Assembly: GCA_037133915.1 (NCBI GenBank)
Contig: JBAXND010000011.1
Location: 40,872 to 104,871, forward strand
Source of the DNA: Bacteroidota bacterium
GTDB lineage: Bacteria; Bacteroidota; Bacteroidia; Bacteroidales; CAIWKO01
Length of the DNA stretch: 64,000 nucleotides
Reading direction: 5' to 3'
Numbering within the stretch: position 1 is the first letter of the stretch; every line of letters begins with the position of its first letter. The position numbers were made by a program, and so were the translations under genes. The notes below the pieces were generated by a model. It did no database searches and was not told the DNA's origin. It was given only the letters and a program-made list of their open reading frames with translations. Shown here one piece after another: positions 9,269 through 18,069 of the stretch.

Positions 9269-9303
9269 AAAAGCCCCGTAACATAATAGTTAACGGGGCT
9301 TTT
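9269..9303. terminator. Bidirectional rho-independent terminator
   Basis: An 11-base stem (9269-9279 with 9293-9303) rich in GC, with A runs on the left and T runs on the right. It closes the sigma/TPR operon from the left and the small lysine-rich gene or CHAT operon from the right. Confidence 0.88.
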
Positions 9304-9318
9304 CCTGACAAGGTATTA

Positions 9319-9414
9319 TTAGCTTTTCTTTGCCTTTTTGGCGTCCCTTTTTTCTTTCAGGGTCTTGGTCGCTTTTTTCTTGTCTTCTTTTTTAACGGTT
9401 TTTTCTTTTCCCAT
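9319..9414 (-). CDS. Very small lysine-rich protein (31 residues)
   Basis: A short frame from ATG at 9414 to TAA at 9319 encodes 31 residues, almost half of them Lys, with Glu and Asp between them and only one Leu and one Val as large hydrophobic residues. It has no signal peptide or membrane segment and should be a cytoplasmic, highly basic, probably disordered or single-helix peptide. It ends 16 bases before a strong bidirectional terminator and starts 46 bases after the CHAT stop, so it may be the last gene of that operon or have its own promoter. Similar short Lys-rich peptides exist in Bacteroidota; a nucleic-acid-binding role is only a guess. Confidence 0.6.
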   Translation of the reverse strand: MGKEKTVKKEDKKKATKTLKEKRDAKKAKKS

Positions 9415-9459
9415 GGTACATTCTATTTAGGTTAGACTCACTTATTTCTGATTGTAAAA

Positions 9460-11445
9460 TTACACAAACCTTTTTGATTTCGTACCCTGTCGCCTTCTAA
9501 AAATAACAAATATCGAAAAAGAGATTGCGATAAACAAAACAGCTGAACCTAAAACCAGCGTTTTGGGCAGGGCCCGTCGTTCACTTTCAAAAGTAAATGG
9601 GCGACAATCGCCACTAGCAAGCAGCCCTGCCCAATAATAAGGATCGGCGCCGATTTCGTTGGCAGCTTCAAGGTAGGTCAATTGTGCATGCTGCAGAGCC
9701 CTGTCAATGGAAATGCCTTTCTGTAATGCTGTATAAAAATTCAGCATCAGTTGGTTCGTTGCCTTTTCATCTACTTCCCACAACGTAAAAATAAGCGAAG
9801 GACAACCGGCATAGCTAAATCCCATAGAAATACCTGAAATGCCATCGCATCGGCGAAAGGTTCCAAAACCTGTCCGGCAACTGGCAAGCACCACCAACGA
9901 TGCTTTTGCATTCGTCCCCACCAAATCATACGCATAAAGATAGGCATCACGCTTGAGCGTATCTCCGACAATTTCTTTGGCAAAAACAATTCTTGAATTC
10001 ATTGCATCATCATCATTAAACAGCGTATGTGCTGCAATATGAATAATGCCCTGTTCAGAAAAACTTTTTCGAAAAGCGCTAATATTGGCGCTTTCGCCGA
10101 GATAAAAATTACCTCTGAACATTTTCTTAAGTTCACCTGCCAACTCGCCTGACCAGCGTTGCTCAGACAATTGTGAATACACAGAATCAGGTTGTGTTGT
10201 TCTAATTCTATTTGATTTTGCTTTCAGACTTTCATTATACAAAGGCGCCAAAAAGTGAAAGGAAGGCTTTGTGCGGCTTTCGGAACGGTACATATTCAAA
10301 ATTAAAGCCGTAGCAGAAGGAGAATACGAAAATGAGAAATACCGTACAAGATAATCGAGACTTTTATAGTCGGATTTTTTCTCTTCTTTAGCACGCGTCA
10401 GGCATCCGAAAGGAAGGTAGCTCAGCAAGCCGTCGGGGACAACAATAACGCGGCTGAGGCCACTGAGAATAAGTTCAGCGGGTTTGAACAAAAGGTCATA
10501 TAAACGTGAGGAATATTTCCTGAATCTCATAAAATCATGCCCGATAATTGCCTGCTGGAAGGATAATATCAAGCTGTCAGGGCAGTCTTTCCGCGAAGTT
10601 CTGATGATAGCTTCCTGCTTGCCTGTAATTATAAATAGATAGATTGTAGAGTCACCACAAAAATATTCCATAAGTGCAGAAGAATCGCCGATAAGTTGTT
10701 TTCGGACATTATCGGCAGCCGTAAAATCACGGCGGTTCATCATCCCAAGATAGGCAGGATACTTATTGTAAATGTAACACGAAAGCGAGTCGTTGCGCTG
10801 CTGAAGAGATGCCAGAGTATCGTTAATTTTTTTCAGGCAGGCCGCATCCGATGCCGATGATTTCATATGCGCATAGCGCAGCTGACACTTTTCAAGGTCG
10901 GCTGAAAGCCCGTTAAACTTATCAGATAACCACTTCGGAACTCCAGCCATAGCGGTCGCACCGGAATTCCGCAAGGCTTCAACCACACGCAAATTCTTAC
11001 TTTTCTCGGCAAGTATGAAGGCCTGGTCAAAGTAATCCTTCTTGCCATTAACAGCGTACATTCTATATGCAATTGAAATTGCATGTTCATACACCGGAAA
11101 AACAAAACGTGATAGTGTAATCCGTGACCCGCTGTTCCTGAATTCCATTAAGAGTGTATCAACAAATCCAATCACATTCATTTCTGCAGCAAACGAAAAT
11201 TCCAGAAATCCGGGTGAACAAAGAGATGCAGAAGGTAACAGCTTCATTGCCGAAAGGTAATAGTTGAATGCATTCAGATTTCGGCCGGCCGATTTTTCAC
11301 TGGAAGCAAGCTCCTGCAGATGCAATACCTTCTGCTGCACATCAAGTTCAGATGAGCGCCATGCTACAGCCTTACTCTGCGGAAATGCCACGCAAGGAAA
11401 AACAAAAATCGCAATGAATAATATTATTTTTGCAAACCTGCCCAT
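9460..11445 (-). CDS. CHAT-domain protease with C-terminal membrane anchor
   Basis: 661 residues. A signal peptide covers about 1-22, helical TPR-like sequence about 30-230, and the CHAT domain about 320-620. The catalytic pair is visible: His473 (Ile-Ala-Ala-His) and Cys523 (Leu-Ala-Ser-Cys-Arg-Thr-Gly). A transmembrane segment lies at about 629-649, followed by a basic cytoplasmic tail, so the protease domain should face the periplasm. CHAT is a clan CD protease fold related to caspases and separase; known members act as regulated effectors. It is the last large gene of an operon with CHASE2, FecR-like/TPR and lipoprotein genes. Activation of the protease by these partners is inferred. Confidence 0.9.
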   Translation of the reverse strand: MGRFAKIILFIAIFVFPCVAFPQSKAVAWRSSELDVQQKVLHLQELASSEKSAGRNLNAFNYYLSAMKLLPSASLCSPGFLEFSFAAEMNVIGFVDTLLMEFRNSGSRITLSRFVFPVYEHAISIAYRMYAVNGKKDYFDQAFILAEKSKNLRVVEALRNSGATAMAGVPKWLSDKFNGLSADLEKCQLRYAHMKSSASDAACLKKINDTLASLQQRNDSLSCYIYNKYPAYLGMMNRRDFTAADNVRKQLIGDSSALMEYFCGDSTIYLFIITGKQEAIIRTSRKDCPDSLILSFQQAIIGHDFMRFRKYSSRLYDLLFKPAELILSGLSRVIVVPDGLLSYLPFGCLTRAKEEKKSDYKSLDYLVRYFSFSYSPSATALILNMYRSESRTKPSFHFLAPLYNESLKAKSNRIRTTQPDSVYSQLSEQRWSGELAGELKKMFRGNFYLGESANISAFRKSFSEQGIIHIAAHTLFNDDDAMNSRIVFAKEIVGDTLKRDAYLYAYDLVGTNAKASLVVLASCRTGFGTFRRCDGISGISMGFSYAGCPSLIFTLWEVDEKATNQLMLNFYTALQKGISIDRALQHAQLTYLEAANEIGADPYYWAGLLASGDCRPFTFESERRALPKTLVLGSAVLFIAISFSIFVIFRRRQGTKSKRFV

Positions 11446-11466
11446 AGTGAAAGTAAAAGTAGGGCT

Positions 11467-12144
11467 TTAATTTGTCATGAGCAAGCAATCATTATCGCTA
11501 TTGCCTTTGTTTCTGATTTCAATTTTATATACGCCTGTATTCTTCGGATTGAAGGTGCTGTAACATTTATCCGAGCGTCCTTTATCTGACACAATCAACG
11601 CACCTTTATCGTTGTAAATATAAAGGTCCACCATTTCCGATTTGTAAGGAATAACAAATACTTCAGCAATTTCATTTCCATTGAATGTTGTTGTCAGGGT
11701 GACTGAAGCATTCTTTTTTACGGTATATTCCTGAACAAACGGACTGTATTTCCGTCCCCGGTCTTTTGAATTCACAGCCAGTAACTTTTGCTGAACCCGC
11801 TCAATAAGATTTTTAATCAGGGTATCATTTCCACTCATAGATAAGGCATCATTTAGTAAGCCGGGGATGTCTGTTAATTTATTCTGTCTGCCGTGAGTAT
11901 AAGTGTTGATGCTGTCATTGTTTTCATTTGAAGGCTTGAATTGCCCGGCGGCAGGGTGATCTGCCAATATCATCGCTGCCGATATCAGCACAACGGGTTG
12001 TTTTGTCTCATATCCATATTTAATCATCTGATAAGCCAGTGCCACATATCCTGCTTCATCGCGGAACACGCCACTATCCTGAGCACGACAAGCGCCCAGC
12101 CAGACTATCATTATCAACACTGTGATTGTTATTCTTTTTCGCAT
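11467..12144 (-). CDS. Putative lipoprotein in CHAT/CHASE2 operon
   Basis: 225 residues from the ATG at 12144; a TTG two codons earlier is possible but less likely. The hydrophobic leader ends in Leu-Gly-Ala-Cys, a plausible lipobox. The C-terminal half (about 130-225) is beta-rich and reads like a pre-peptidase C-terminal or jelly-roll domain, with phrases such as Asp-Leu-Tyr-Ile-Tyr-Asn-Asp-Lys and a closing Tyr-Lys-Ile-Glu-Ile. The stop lies 21 bases before the CHAT start and the gene follows the FecR/TPR gene by 9 bases, so cotranscription is very likely. No enzyme motif is seen. Possibly a binding or sensory partner of the CHAT protease. Confidence 0.72.
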   Translation of the reverse strand: MRKRITITVLIMIVWLGACRAQDSGVFRDEAGYVALAYQMIKYGYETKQPVVLISAAMILADHPAAGQFKPSNENNDSINTYTHGRQNKLTDIPGLLNDALSMSGNDTLIKNLIERVQQKLLAVNSKDRGRKYSPFVQEYTVKKNASVTLTTTFNGNEIAEVFVIPYKSEMVDLYIYNDKGALIVSDKGRSDKCYSTFNPKNTGVYKIEIRNKGNSDNDCLLMTN

Positions 12145-12153
12145 TCTCAATTA

Positions 12154-13092
12154 CTATTTCAAATATTTTTTCGCTTCCGTTGTTTTGCCGGTGCGTGCAA
12201 GAAAAAGCGCATACATATTACTGTATCCCGCATTATCCGGAGCAAGCGCTATTGCACGAAGATAACAGGCTCCGGCTTCATCATATAAATTATATTTTTC
12301 ATAAAAAGAAGCCAAAACAATCTGATTCATATCTTCCGGTAAATTAAGTCCTGCCTTGAGTTCCGTAAGTTGCTGTTCCATCTGGGATTGTTCGTCGGAA
12401 GGCATCACTCTGAAGGAAAACCGTGCACAGTTAGGATCTCCTTCAGGATAAACCGTCCAATAATAGGTACTGCCCGGCTTCAGGAAAAATGAAGATGCGG
12501 AAATAGTCAGGTCAACCTTTTCGGAATAAATTTTCAACAATTCGGGACCACCGTCATCGGTATTGTACAGAACGAATTCGTATCGTCCGGAAGAAGCCGG
12601 CTCCCAGTCGAACCGTATTTCGCCCGAGTCAATAGCAGAGCCAAAAGGCGGATTTACCATAATGGGCTGACGGCAGCCTCTGTTCACGACACCTTTATCG
12701 CGCATATGCGAACGGCTGTACTCATCAAGGTCGGAATGTTCGGAATTGAGTTCTTCCCAAACATATGAAAGGTAAGCCGAAACAACACTTTTGTCGGGAT
12801 TGGAATTGACTGAAGATAGCAATTCACTAACCAGATACGTTTTTGCAACATTTAACTTCACCGAAGCTCCGCTTTTGTGAATCAGAACCAGTTCTGCTCC
12901 TGCAGACAATTTGACCCTGTCGCCTTTGTTCAGTGCACCACCAACGGCAGAAATAACAACTGGTGTTTTTGGTCTGGCAGCAGTATATATTTCTGAGGTT
13001 CCTTTAAAATAGAAAATCCTGAAATCAGCATCCTGCGCCTTCACAGGAATGACCAGAAAAATGGATACGACAATTAACAATAGAGTTCTCAT
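12154..13092 (-). CDS. FecR-like and TPR-containing exported protein
   Basis: 312 residues from ATG 13092. This start places a clean signal peptide (Met-Arg-Thr-Leu-Leu to Val-Lys-Ala-Gln) at the N-terminus; the longer frame to 13143 would overlap the CHASE2 gene. Residues about 40-95 resemble a FecR domain (Gly-Asp-Arg-Val-Lys-Leu-Ser-Ala-Gly-Ala-Glu-Leu). A beta-sandwich-like middle (about 140-240) and a short C-terminal TPR (about 265-310) follow. FecR domains in exported proteins transmit or sense signals at the envelope. Gene order CHASE2 - this gene - lipoprotein - CHAT suggests a common pathway. Specific ligand unknown. Confidence 0.72.
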   Translation of the reverse strand: MRTLLLIVVSIFLVIPVKAQDADFRIFYFKGTSEIYTAARPKTPVVISAVGGALNKGDRVKLSAGAELVLIHKSGASVKLNVAKTYLVSELLSSVNSNPDKSVVSAYLSYVWEELNSEHSDLDEYSRSHMRDKGVVNRGCRQPIMVNPPFGSAIDSGEIRFDWEPASSGRYEFVLYNTDDGGPELLKIYSEKVDLTISASSFFLKPGSTYYWTVYPEGDPNCARFSFRVMPSDEQSQMEQQLTELKAGLNLPEDMNQIVLASFYEKYNLYDEAGACYLRAIALAPDNAGYSNMYALFLARTGKTTEAKKYLK

Positions 13093-13105
13093 GCAATAGC
13101 CAATT

Positions 13106-14323
13106 TTAATGTTGTGCCGAAACATAATAGGTTTTATATCCATATTTTTTATGAAGCCATTTCACCAAAGCATCATAAAAATAAAGCAAATCAACAGACA
13201 GTATGACCGGAATAAGAATCAATCCGGTCTCTACTTTGTAATTAAAATCAGCGTACAGCCACAGCGAAATTCCAACAATGATAAATGAAGTGATTAACTG
13301 AACCACTTTAAAAAATATATGAAACCAAATGTGGCGGTGAACATAATAATGAATGAAGAAAAACATGTGGATGTAACAGATTACAAAGGCGACAATTATC
13401 AATAGCCAGAATGGCATTTCGTTTATGTAGCTTCCGGCAAGCATCATTGAAACAATATTGGCGTGAATAAGCTGTCCATACATATCGGGAAATGAGCGTC
13501 CGCTGTACTTTGCATTCATCGGAGTAAAGTGAGAATCTTCCAGTACCTGGGTGCGTGTATCGGGACCTAAAAAGCCTAAAATGACAATCTTTCCACGTAT
13601 CACAGCGAGGTTACCGTTTGTATCATTTATCTCACCGGCATCAAAAACGATGAAGTTATCGCGCCGGCCGGTGTAGTTAATGACTTCAACTTCGTTATCC
13701 CGTTTTTCAAACTTCTCAGAAGCGTCAGCACTGAATTTTTTAACAATTTCTGCAGCGAAGCAATTATATTTTTTCCCTTCAAATTCTTCAGATGGGCGAA
13801 CATAGCGCACCGTGCTTTCGGGATCTGCCGAAACAAAATTTACAAATGCGTTTTGCTTTCCCGCACTAAAATAAGGGTGCGAAGTACGCATCAAATCGAA
13901 CGCAGCGTTCAATTCAAGCTTGGAATAATCAAAATAGCTTGCCAGTACAAGATTTTTTGTTTTTGCAAAGGCATTGGCAAGCAGTGTATCACCGGCATTT
14001 CCTTTGAGTTTTTCAAAAGTAATATCAACGGCCACAACCGCCGGTTTGTACCGATTGATAATATTCAATTGTTTTGCAATACCAGCCCGTCCTAAATTTC
14101 CAACATTTACAAGCACAATATTCGTATCCGAAAGTTGCACACTGCCGTTATGTTCGCTTTTTCGAAGCTGAGAATAAATAAGATCTGTCATTTCGAAATC
14201 CTTGAGGGATTGACTTAACGGATTAAGAAAATGAATATTAAAAATGAACAGTTTCAACAGAAACATAAACAAAAACACAAAAAGGGTTGAAAAAAGTACA
14301 TCTTTATGAAAAAAGAGCTTCAT
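13106..14323 (-). CDS. CHASE2-domain membrane sensor without output domain
   Basis: 405 residues. One N-terminal membrane segment (about 12-32) is followed by a large extracytoplasmic CHASE2 domain (about 35-290; typical elements are Val-Ala-Val-Asp-Ile-Thr-Phe and Ile-Val-Ile-Leu-Gly) and three membrane segments (about 303-385). The protein then ends after a short basic tail. CHASE2 proteins usually carry a cyclase, kinase or GGDEF output after these segments; none is present here. The output must therefore be another protein, and the FecR/TPR and CHAT products encoded just downstream are candidates. First gene of the operon, 83 bases after the SanA-like gene. Confidence 0.85.
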   Translation of the reverse strand: MKLFFHKDVLFSTLFVFLFMFLLKLFIFNIHFLNPLSQSLKDFEMTDLIYSQLRKSEHNGSVQLSDTNIVLVNVGNLGRAGIAKQLNIINRYKPAVVAVDITFEKLKGNAGDTLLANAFAKTKNLVLASYFDYSKLELNAAFDLMRTSHPYFSAGKQNAFVNFVSADPESTVRYVRPSEEFEGKKYNCFAAEIVKKFSADASEKFEKRDNEVEVINYTGRRDNFIVFDAGEINDTNGNLAVIRGKIVILGFLGPDTRTQVLEDSHFTPMNAKYSGRSFPDMYGQLIHANIVSMMLAGSYINEMPFWLLIIVAFVICYIHMFFFIHYYVHRHIWFHIFFKVVQLITSFIIVGISLWLYADFNYKVETGLILIPVILSVDLLYFYDALVKWLHKKYGYKTYYVSAQH

Positions 14324-14406
14324 ACTTTAATTATTACTTTATTAAGATAACACCATTTATAAATCTTGTGGCTCAATGGTAAGCGAATTTCTAAAAAAAC
14401 ATTCCA

Positions 14407-15552
14407 TTATTTGCCAATATGAATTTTTTCTCCAAGATATTTTGGCTGTGCATTGGTTACATATAAATCGATGAAAACTTTGACACGGGCGAACAATTCA
14501 CGTACATTTGTTTTGAATCCCGAATAAGTTTTAACATCCCGCGCATTGAGCGCTATTGCGTCAATGCCATAATGCCTTGCAATAAAAACAGCGCGTTCAT
14601 TCTGAAATTCCTGACTGATAACGGTGAATTGCTGCTGCCCAAAAATTTCTTTGCATCGCAACATTGAATCCAACGTCCGAAATCCGGCATAATCCAGATA
14701 AATAGCATCTGAAGGAACGCCCAGCGCCATCAGTTGAATTTTCATGGCGCGTGGTTCATTGTAATAATCAGAACCGTTGTCGCCACTCAAAATAATGTAC
14801 TTTATTTTACCTGATTTATACAACTCTGCCGCCGCCTCAATTCTGAATTTAAAAAACAGATTTTCGAAGCCGTGGGCTGTATTTTTACTGGTACCAAGCA
14901 CAATGCCCACGGAATTTTCAGGAATTACGGCTGTGTCGTCATATAGAAAAGGTGCTGAATAAAACAGAATTCTAAAATTACAGTATAAGACAATTCCTGC
15001 AATTAAAAAATAGCATAACAATGTAAGCCGCAACAAAATCGTGAGCCACCTGCGGAGTTTACCATTCTTCCCAACCTTGAAGCCGTCTGTTCCTGAAAAG
15101 CATTTATACGTTTTTCGATAATAAAGACCAGCATTCCAAAAGCGGAAAGCCGAGAAAAGAAGAGGAATTCCCATGGCAATATAAAAAGTACCAAGATTAT
15201 CCATGTTGAAAAAATGCGCTGTTCTCAGCACTATTCCGCATGAAATCATCAATGCCATTAACAAATAACTGCGCAGGTCGAAAAAAGAAAAGGCAGAGGG
15301 TTTTTCCTGATTAAGAAGAAAAATTCGTTTAAGGTGTTTATGAGAAACCCTTGAAAATAAAATAATGTAAAACAATATTCCGCCAGTAATCCCGGTAAAA
15401 ATATGAAGGATAATAAGGTATTGCACATCGTCAGATTGCCATCCAAGACCTTTCCAAAGTAGCATTCCTCCGGCAAATGTCCATACCAACGCAGCAACAA
15501 AGACAAGATATTTCTTCGGTATTCTAAGTTTCAATGTGTCCCAAAAACTCAT
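14407..15552 (-). CDS. SanA/YdcF (ElyC) DUF218-family membrane protein
   Basis: 381 residues. The N-terminal ~200 residues contain about five or six hydrophobic segments. The C-terminal DUF218 domain (about 205-360) shows the hallmark Gly-Ile-Val-Leu-Gly-Thr near its start, Leu-Ser-Gly-Asp-Asn-Gly and Val-Ile-Ser-Gln-Glu-Phe-Gln. Members of this family (SanA, ElyC, YdcF) act in envelope barrier function and peptidoglycan or enterobacterial-antigen lipid carrier metabolism. The long membrane N-terminus is larger than in SanA. It lies between a TonB-domain protein gene and the CHASE2 operon, all leftward, so a shared transcript is possible. Confidence 0.8.
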   Translation of the reverse strand: MSFWDTLKLRIPKKYLVFVAALVWTFAGGMLLWKGLGWQSDDVQYLIILHIFTGITGGILFYIILFSRVSHKHLKRIFLLNQEKPSAFSFFDLRSYLLMALMISCGIVLRTAHFFNMDNLGTFYIAMGIPLLFSAFRFWNAGLYYRKTYKCFSGTDGFKVGKNGKLRRWLTILLRLTLLCYFLIAGIVLYCNFRILFYSAPFLYDDTAVIPENSVGIVLGTSKNTAHGFENLFFKFRIEAAAELYKSGKIKYIILSGDNGSDYYNEPRAMKIQLMALGVPSDAIYLDYAGFRTLDSMLRCKEIFGQQQFTVISQEFQNERAVFIARHYGIDAIALNARDVKTYSGFKTNVRELFARVKVFIDLYVTNAQPKYLGEKIHIGK

Positions 15553-15584
15553 CTGTGCATGCGATTATAATAAAATAAAAACAC

Positions 15585-15995
15585 TTATTGTTTAACAGCT
15601 TTAACAGGAAATGTGGCAATTACATTCGATTTGTAGGCTGTTCCATTTGCCATTGCCGGCGCAAATTTAATGGTTGACAGCACACGAACCACTTCTTCAT
15701 CGACACCAAAGCCGACACCACTTAATACTAAAAATCCGGTGAGTGTGCTATCGGCCATCACATCAAAACTCACCATTACATTGCCGTAAGCCCGGTTCTG
15801 GTATGCCGTCTCAGAATATTTAATATTATGCGCCATGAACGAGTACAAGGCAGTATCACCTTTTGGAAAGTGCGCTTGCTGCGTAACATTCACACTAAAA
15901 TTTTTATTATACGGATTTTTATTCCCATTATTCTGCGCACTACCTGCGAATACCAGGCCAATAACAAAGACCATAAAAAGTATAAGTTTCTCCAT
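15585..15995 (-). CDS. Periplasmic TonB C-terminal domain protein
   Basis: 136 residues with a signal peptide (1-20) and a TonB-like C-terminal domain (about 60-133), recognised by Gly-Asn-Val-Met-Val-Ser-Phe and Val-Val-Arg-Val-Leu-Ser-Thr-Ile-Lys-Phe-Ala-Pro-Ala. There is no membrane anchor or Pro-rich spacer, so it is not a classical TonB that couples to ExbB/ExbD. Such short stand-alone domains are common in Bacteroidota and may bind outer-membrane receptors or cell wall. The stop lies 32 bases upstream of the SanA-like start. Function unproven. Confidence 0.78.
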   Translation of the reverse strand: MEKLILFMVFVIGLVFAGSAQNNGNKNPYNKNFSVNVTQQAHFPKGDTALYSFMAHNIKYSETAYQNRAYGNVMVSFDVMADSTLTGFLVLSGVGFGVDEEVVRVLSTIKFAPAMANGTAYKSNVIATFPVKAVKQ

Positions 15996-16092
15996 GATTA
16001 ATTGTTTTTAAGGGTTGCCCCGGTTTATACTGATAAACACTGAATCGCAACAAATATAGGCAATGGTATCAAATTGTCCCACACATTTGTGG

Positions 16093-18069
16093 TTATTTAC
16101 CCATTATAACAAATTCTGTGCGTCTGTTTTTAGCCCGGCCTTCAGGTGTATCGTTAGAAACCAATGGCTTTGTTTCACCAAATCCCTGAAACGACAGTCT
16201 GGATGCATCAATGCTTCGTTGTATGAGGTATTCGTAAACTGATTTTGCTCTGCTTTCGGAGAGTTTCAGGTTACCTTCATCATTTCCCACATTATCTGTA
16301 TGACCCTGTATGGAAACTTTTATAGCGGGGTTTTCTTCCAGAAACTCAATAAACCCGTCAAGAATTAATTTCGTTTCTACGGATAATTCAAACGAATTGG
16401 TTTCAAAATACACGTCATTCAGGCGATACGAATTACCAACTTCAACCGGTTTAATTTCAAAATCGATGATAACAGGTTCGTCAAAAACCGGATCTCCCTG
16501 CGAAATATACTTTGATTCGTACGCATAATCGGGTTTTTTAATAGTCATAATATAATCACTTTTCATGATTACAGCCACCGCATATTTTCCAGTAACCGTG
16601 TCAACCGGGATTTCTGTGACTTTTTTTGTTTCAACATTTTTAATTTCAATCCGTGCATTCACCGGCATATTTGTACCTTCATCTTTTACTTCTCCTTTTA
16701 TGATGGCCACTTCTTCTGCTCTGGCTTCCTTATAAAGCTCAAAAGAATAAATATCCCAACCGCCGGGTCCTTTTAGCTTATTTGATGCAAAATAACCTGT
16801 ACGGGCGTTCGCACTTGCAAAAAATGAGGTCTCATCATCTTTAGTGTTTATCGGGTAACCTATGTTGACCGGCTTCGACCAGCTGCCGTCGGGCTGCATA
16901 CGCGAGAAATAGATATCATAGCCTCCCATTCCCATCAAATCGTCAGAATCAGAAGAAAAATACAGCGTCTGGCTATCAGAATGAATGAACGGTGATTTCT
17001 CATTTCCTTTCGTATTAATTGACGGCCCCAGATTTTCAGGGGTTTTCCACTCCCCTGCTTCATTTTTCCGTGATCTCCAAATGTCATATCCACCCAGACC
17101 ACCCGGTCTGTCGCTCACAAAATATAAAGTTTTTCCGTCAGAGGAAATACTCGGCATCGCTTCCCAGGTTTTAGCATCATTGATTGTGGGTACTGCTTCC
17201 GGCTCCGACCAAATTCCGTTAGCATCTTTATGGGAATAGTAAATATCACAGTTCAGGTAATTGGCCATATTGTATTTTCCAACCGTATAATACAATTCAT
17301 CATTCAGCAGTGTAAGTGTAGCACCGCCCTCATTATCAAACACGTTGAAGGGCCAGGGCATCTCCTTCCCGTTATCAAAAGAACCGTCTTTCCGGAGGCT
17401 TTCGTAGAATTTCTCTTTCCAAACAGGCTTGGGGACAAGGTCGTTTCTGTTCGGGGGCATTTCAAGACGGCGCGTGTACAGAGCGACTTCACCGTCGGGT
17501 GAAATAAACGGGAGAATTTCGTCATTGGCGGTGCAAATACCCTTCACATAAATTGGATTAAATGGCACGGGTTTGCTGTAGGCGTCGTTATAAAATTTTG
17601 CCCATTTCAGCAAATCGCCGGCACGATTGTAATCTGCGTCATTATCAACTTTTTCGGCATCTTTAACAAATTTGCTCAGATATTTTACTGCTAAATCCCA
17701 TTTTTCGTCACCGGCATAAATATCACCCAAAAAATAGTACGCATAAATATCAACGTCGGGGCATAATTCAACTGCTTTCAGCAGATTTGCTTCGGCAGCT
17801 TTTAGATTGTAATCTTGTTTTTTAAAATTGATATAACCCATAAAAAAGTAGGCATTCGCAGCAGTTGGATCCAATTCTGTCACTTCCTTGAATAATGGAT
17901 ATGCTTCGGCAGTTTTACGATCCTTAAATAAATCCAGTGCTTTCTGGTATGTTTTAACGGCTTTTTTATTTGCAAGTTCAGGGCAGGCACTTTCATTGTC
18001 CTGAGCATTTGCAGCAAAGAACATGAAAGAAATTACAAATCCTGATATGAAGTGTCCTATTTTCAGCAT
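16093..18069 (-). CDS. OmpA-family protein with TPR, beta-propeller and carboxypeptidase-regulatory domains
   Basis: 658 residues: signal peptide (1-22), TPR repeats (about 35-140), PD40/WD40-like beta-propeller blades (about 200-440; phrases like Gly-Gly-Tyr-Asp-Ile-Tyr-Phe-Ser), a carboxypeptidase-regulatory-like domain (about 450-540) and an OmpA peptidoglycan-binding domain (about 550-658; Gly-His-Thr-Asp-Asn). This order is that of PorE of the type IX secretion system, but no lipobox is visible here and such proteins are numerous in this phylum, so I do not assign PorE. It overlaps the end of aroC by 7 bases, so the two are translationally coupled. Confidence 0.85.
   Translation of the reverse strand: MLKIGHFISGFVISFMFFAANAQDNESACPELANKKAVKTYQKALDLFKDRKTAEAYPLFKEVTELDPTAANAYFFMGYINFKKQDYNLKAAEANLLKAVELCPDVDIYAYYFLGDIYAGDEKWDLAVKYLSKFVKDAEKVDNDADYNRAGDLLKWAKFYNDAYSKPVPFNPIYVKGICTANDEILPFISPDGEVALYTRRLEMPPNRNDLVPKPVWKEKFYESLRKDGSFDNGKEMPWPFNVFDNEGGATLTLLNDELYYTVGKYNMANYLNCDIYYSHKDANGIWSEPEAVPTINDAKTWEAMPSISSDGKTLYFVSDRPGGLGGYDIWRSRKNEAGEWKTPENLGPSINTKGNEKSPFIHSDSQTLYFSSDSDDLMGMGGYDIYFSRMQPDGSWSKPVNIGYPINTKDDETSFFASANARTGYFASNKLKGPGGWDIYSFELYKEARAEEVAIIKGEVKDEGTNMPVNARIEIKNVETKKVTEIPVDTVTGKYAVAVIMKSDYIMTIKKPDYAYESKYISQGDPVFDEPVIIDFEIKPVEVGNSYRLNDVYFETNSFELSVETKLILDGFIEFLEENPAIKVSIQGHTDNVGNDEGNLKLSESRAKSVYEYLIQRSIDASRLSFQGFGETKPLVSNDTPEGRAKNRRTEFVIMGK

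Noticed and set aside
13093..13143. Longer N-terminus for the FecR/TPR protein
   Set aside because: It would overlap the CHASE2 gene and bury the signal peptide; the internal ATG at 13092 fits better.
16093..18069. Assignment as PorE of the type IX secretion system
   Set aside because: The domain order fits, but a lipobox is missing and a second protein of similar order exists in the window, so the name is not safe.
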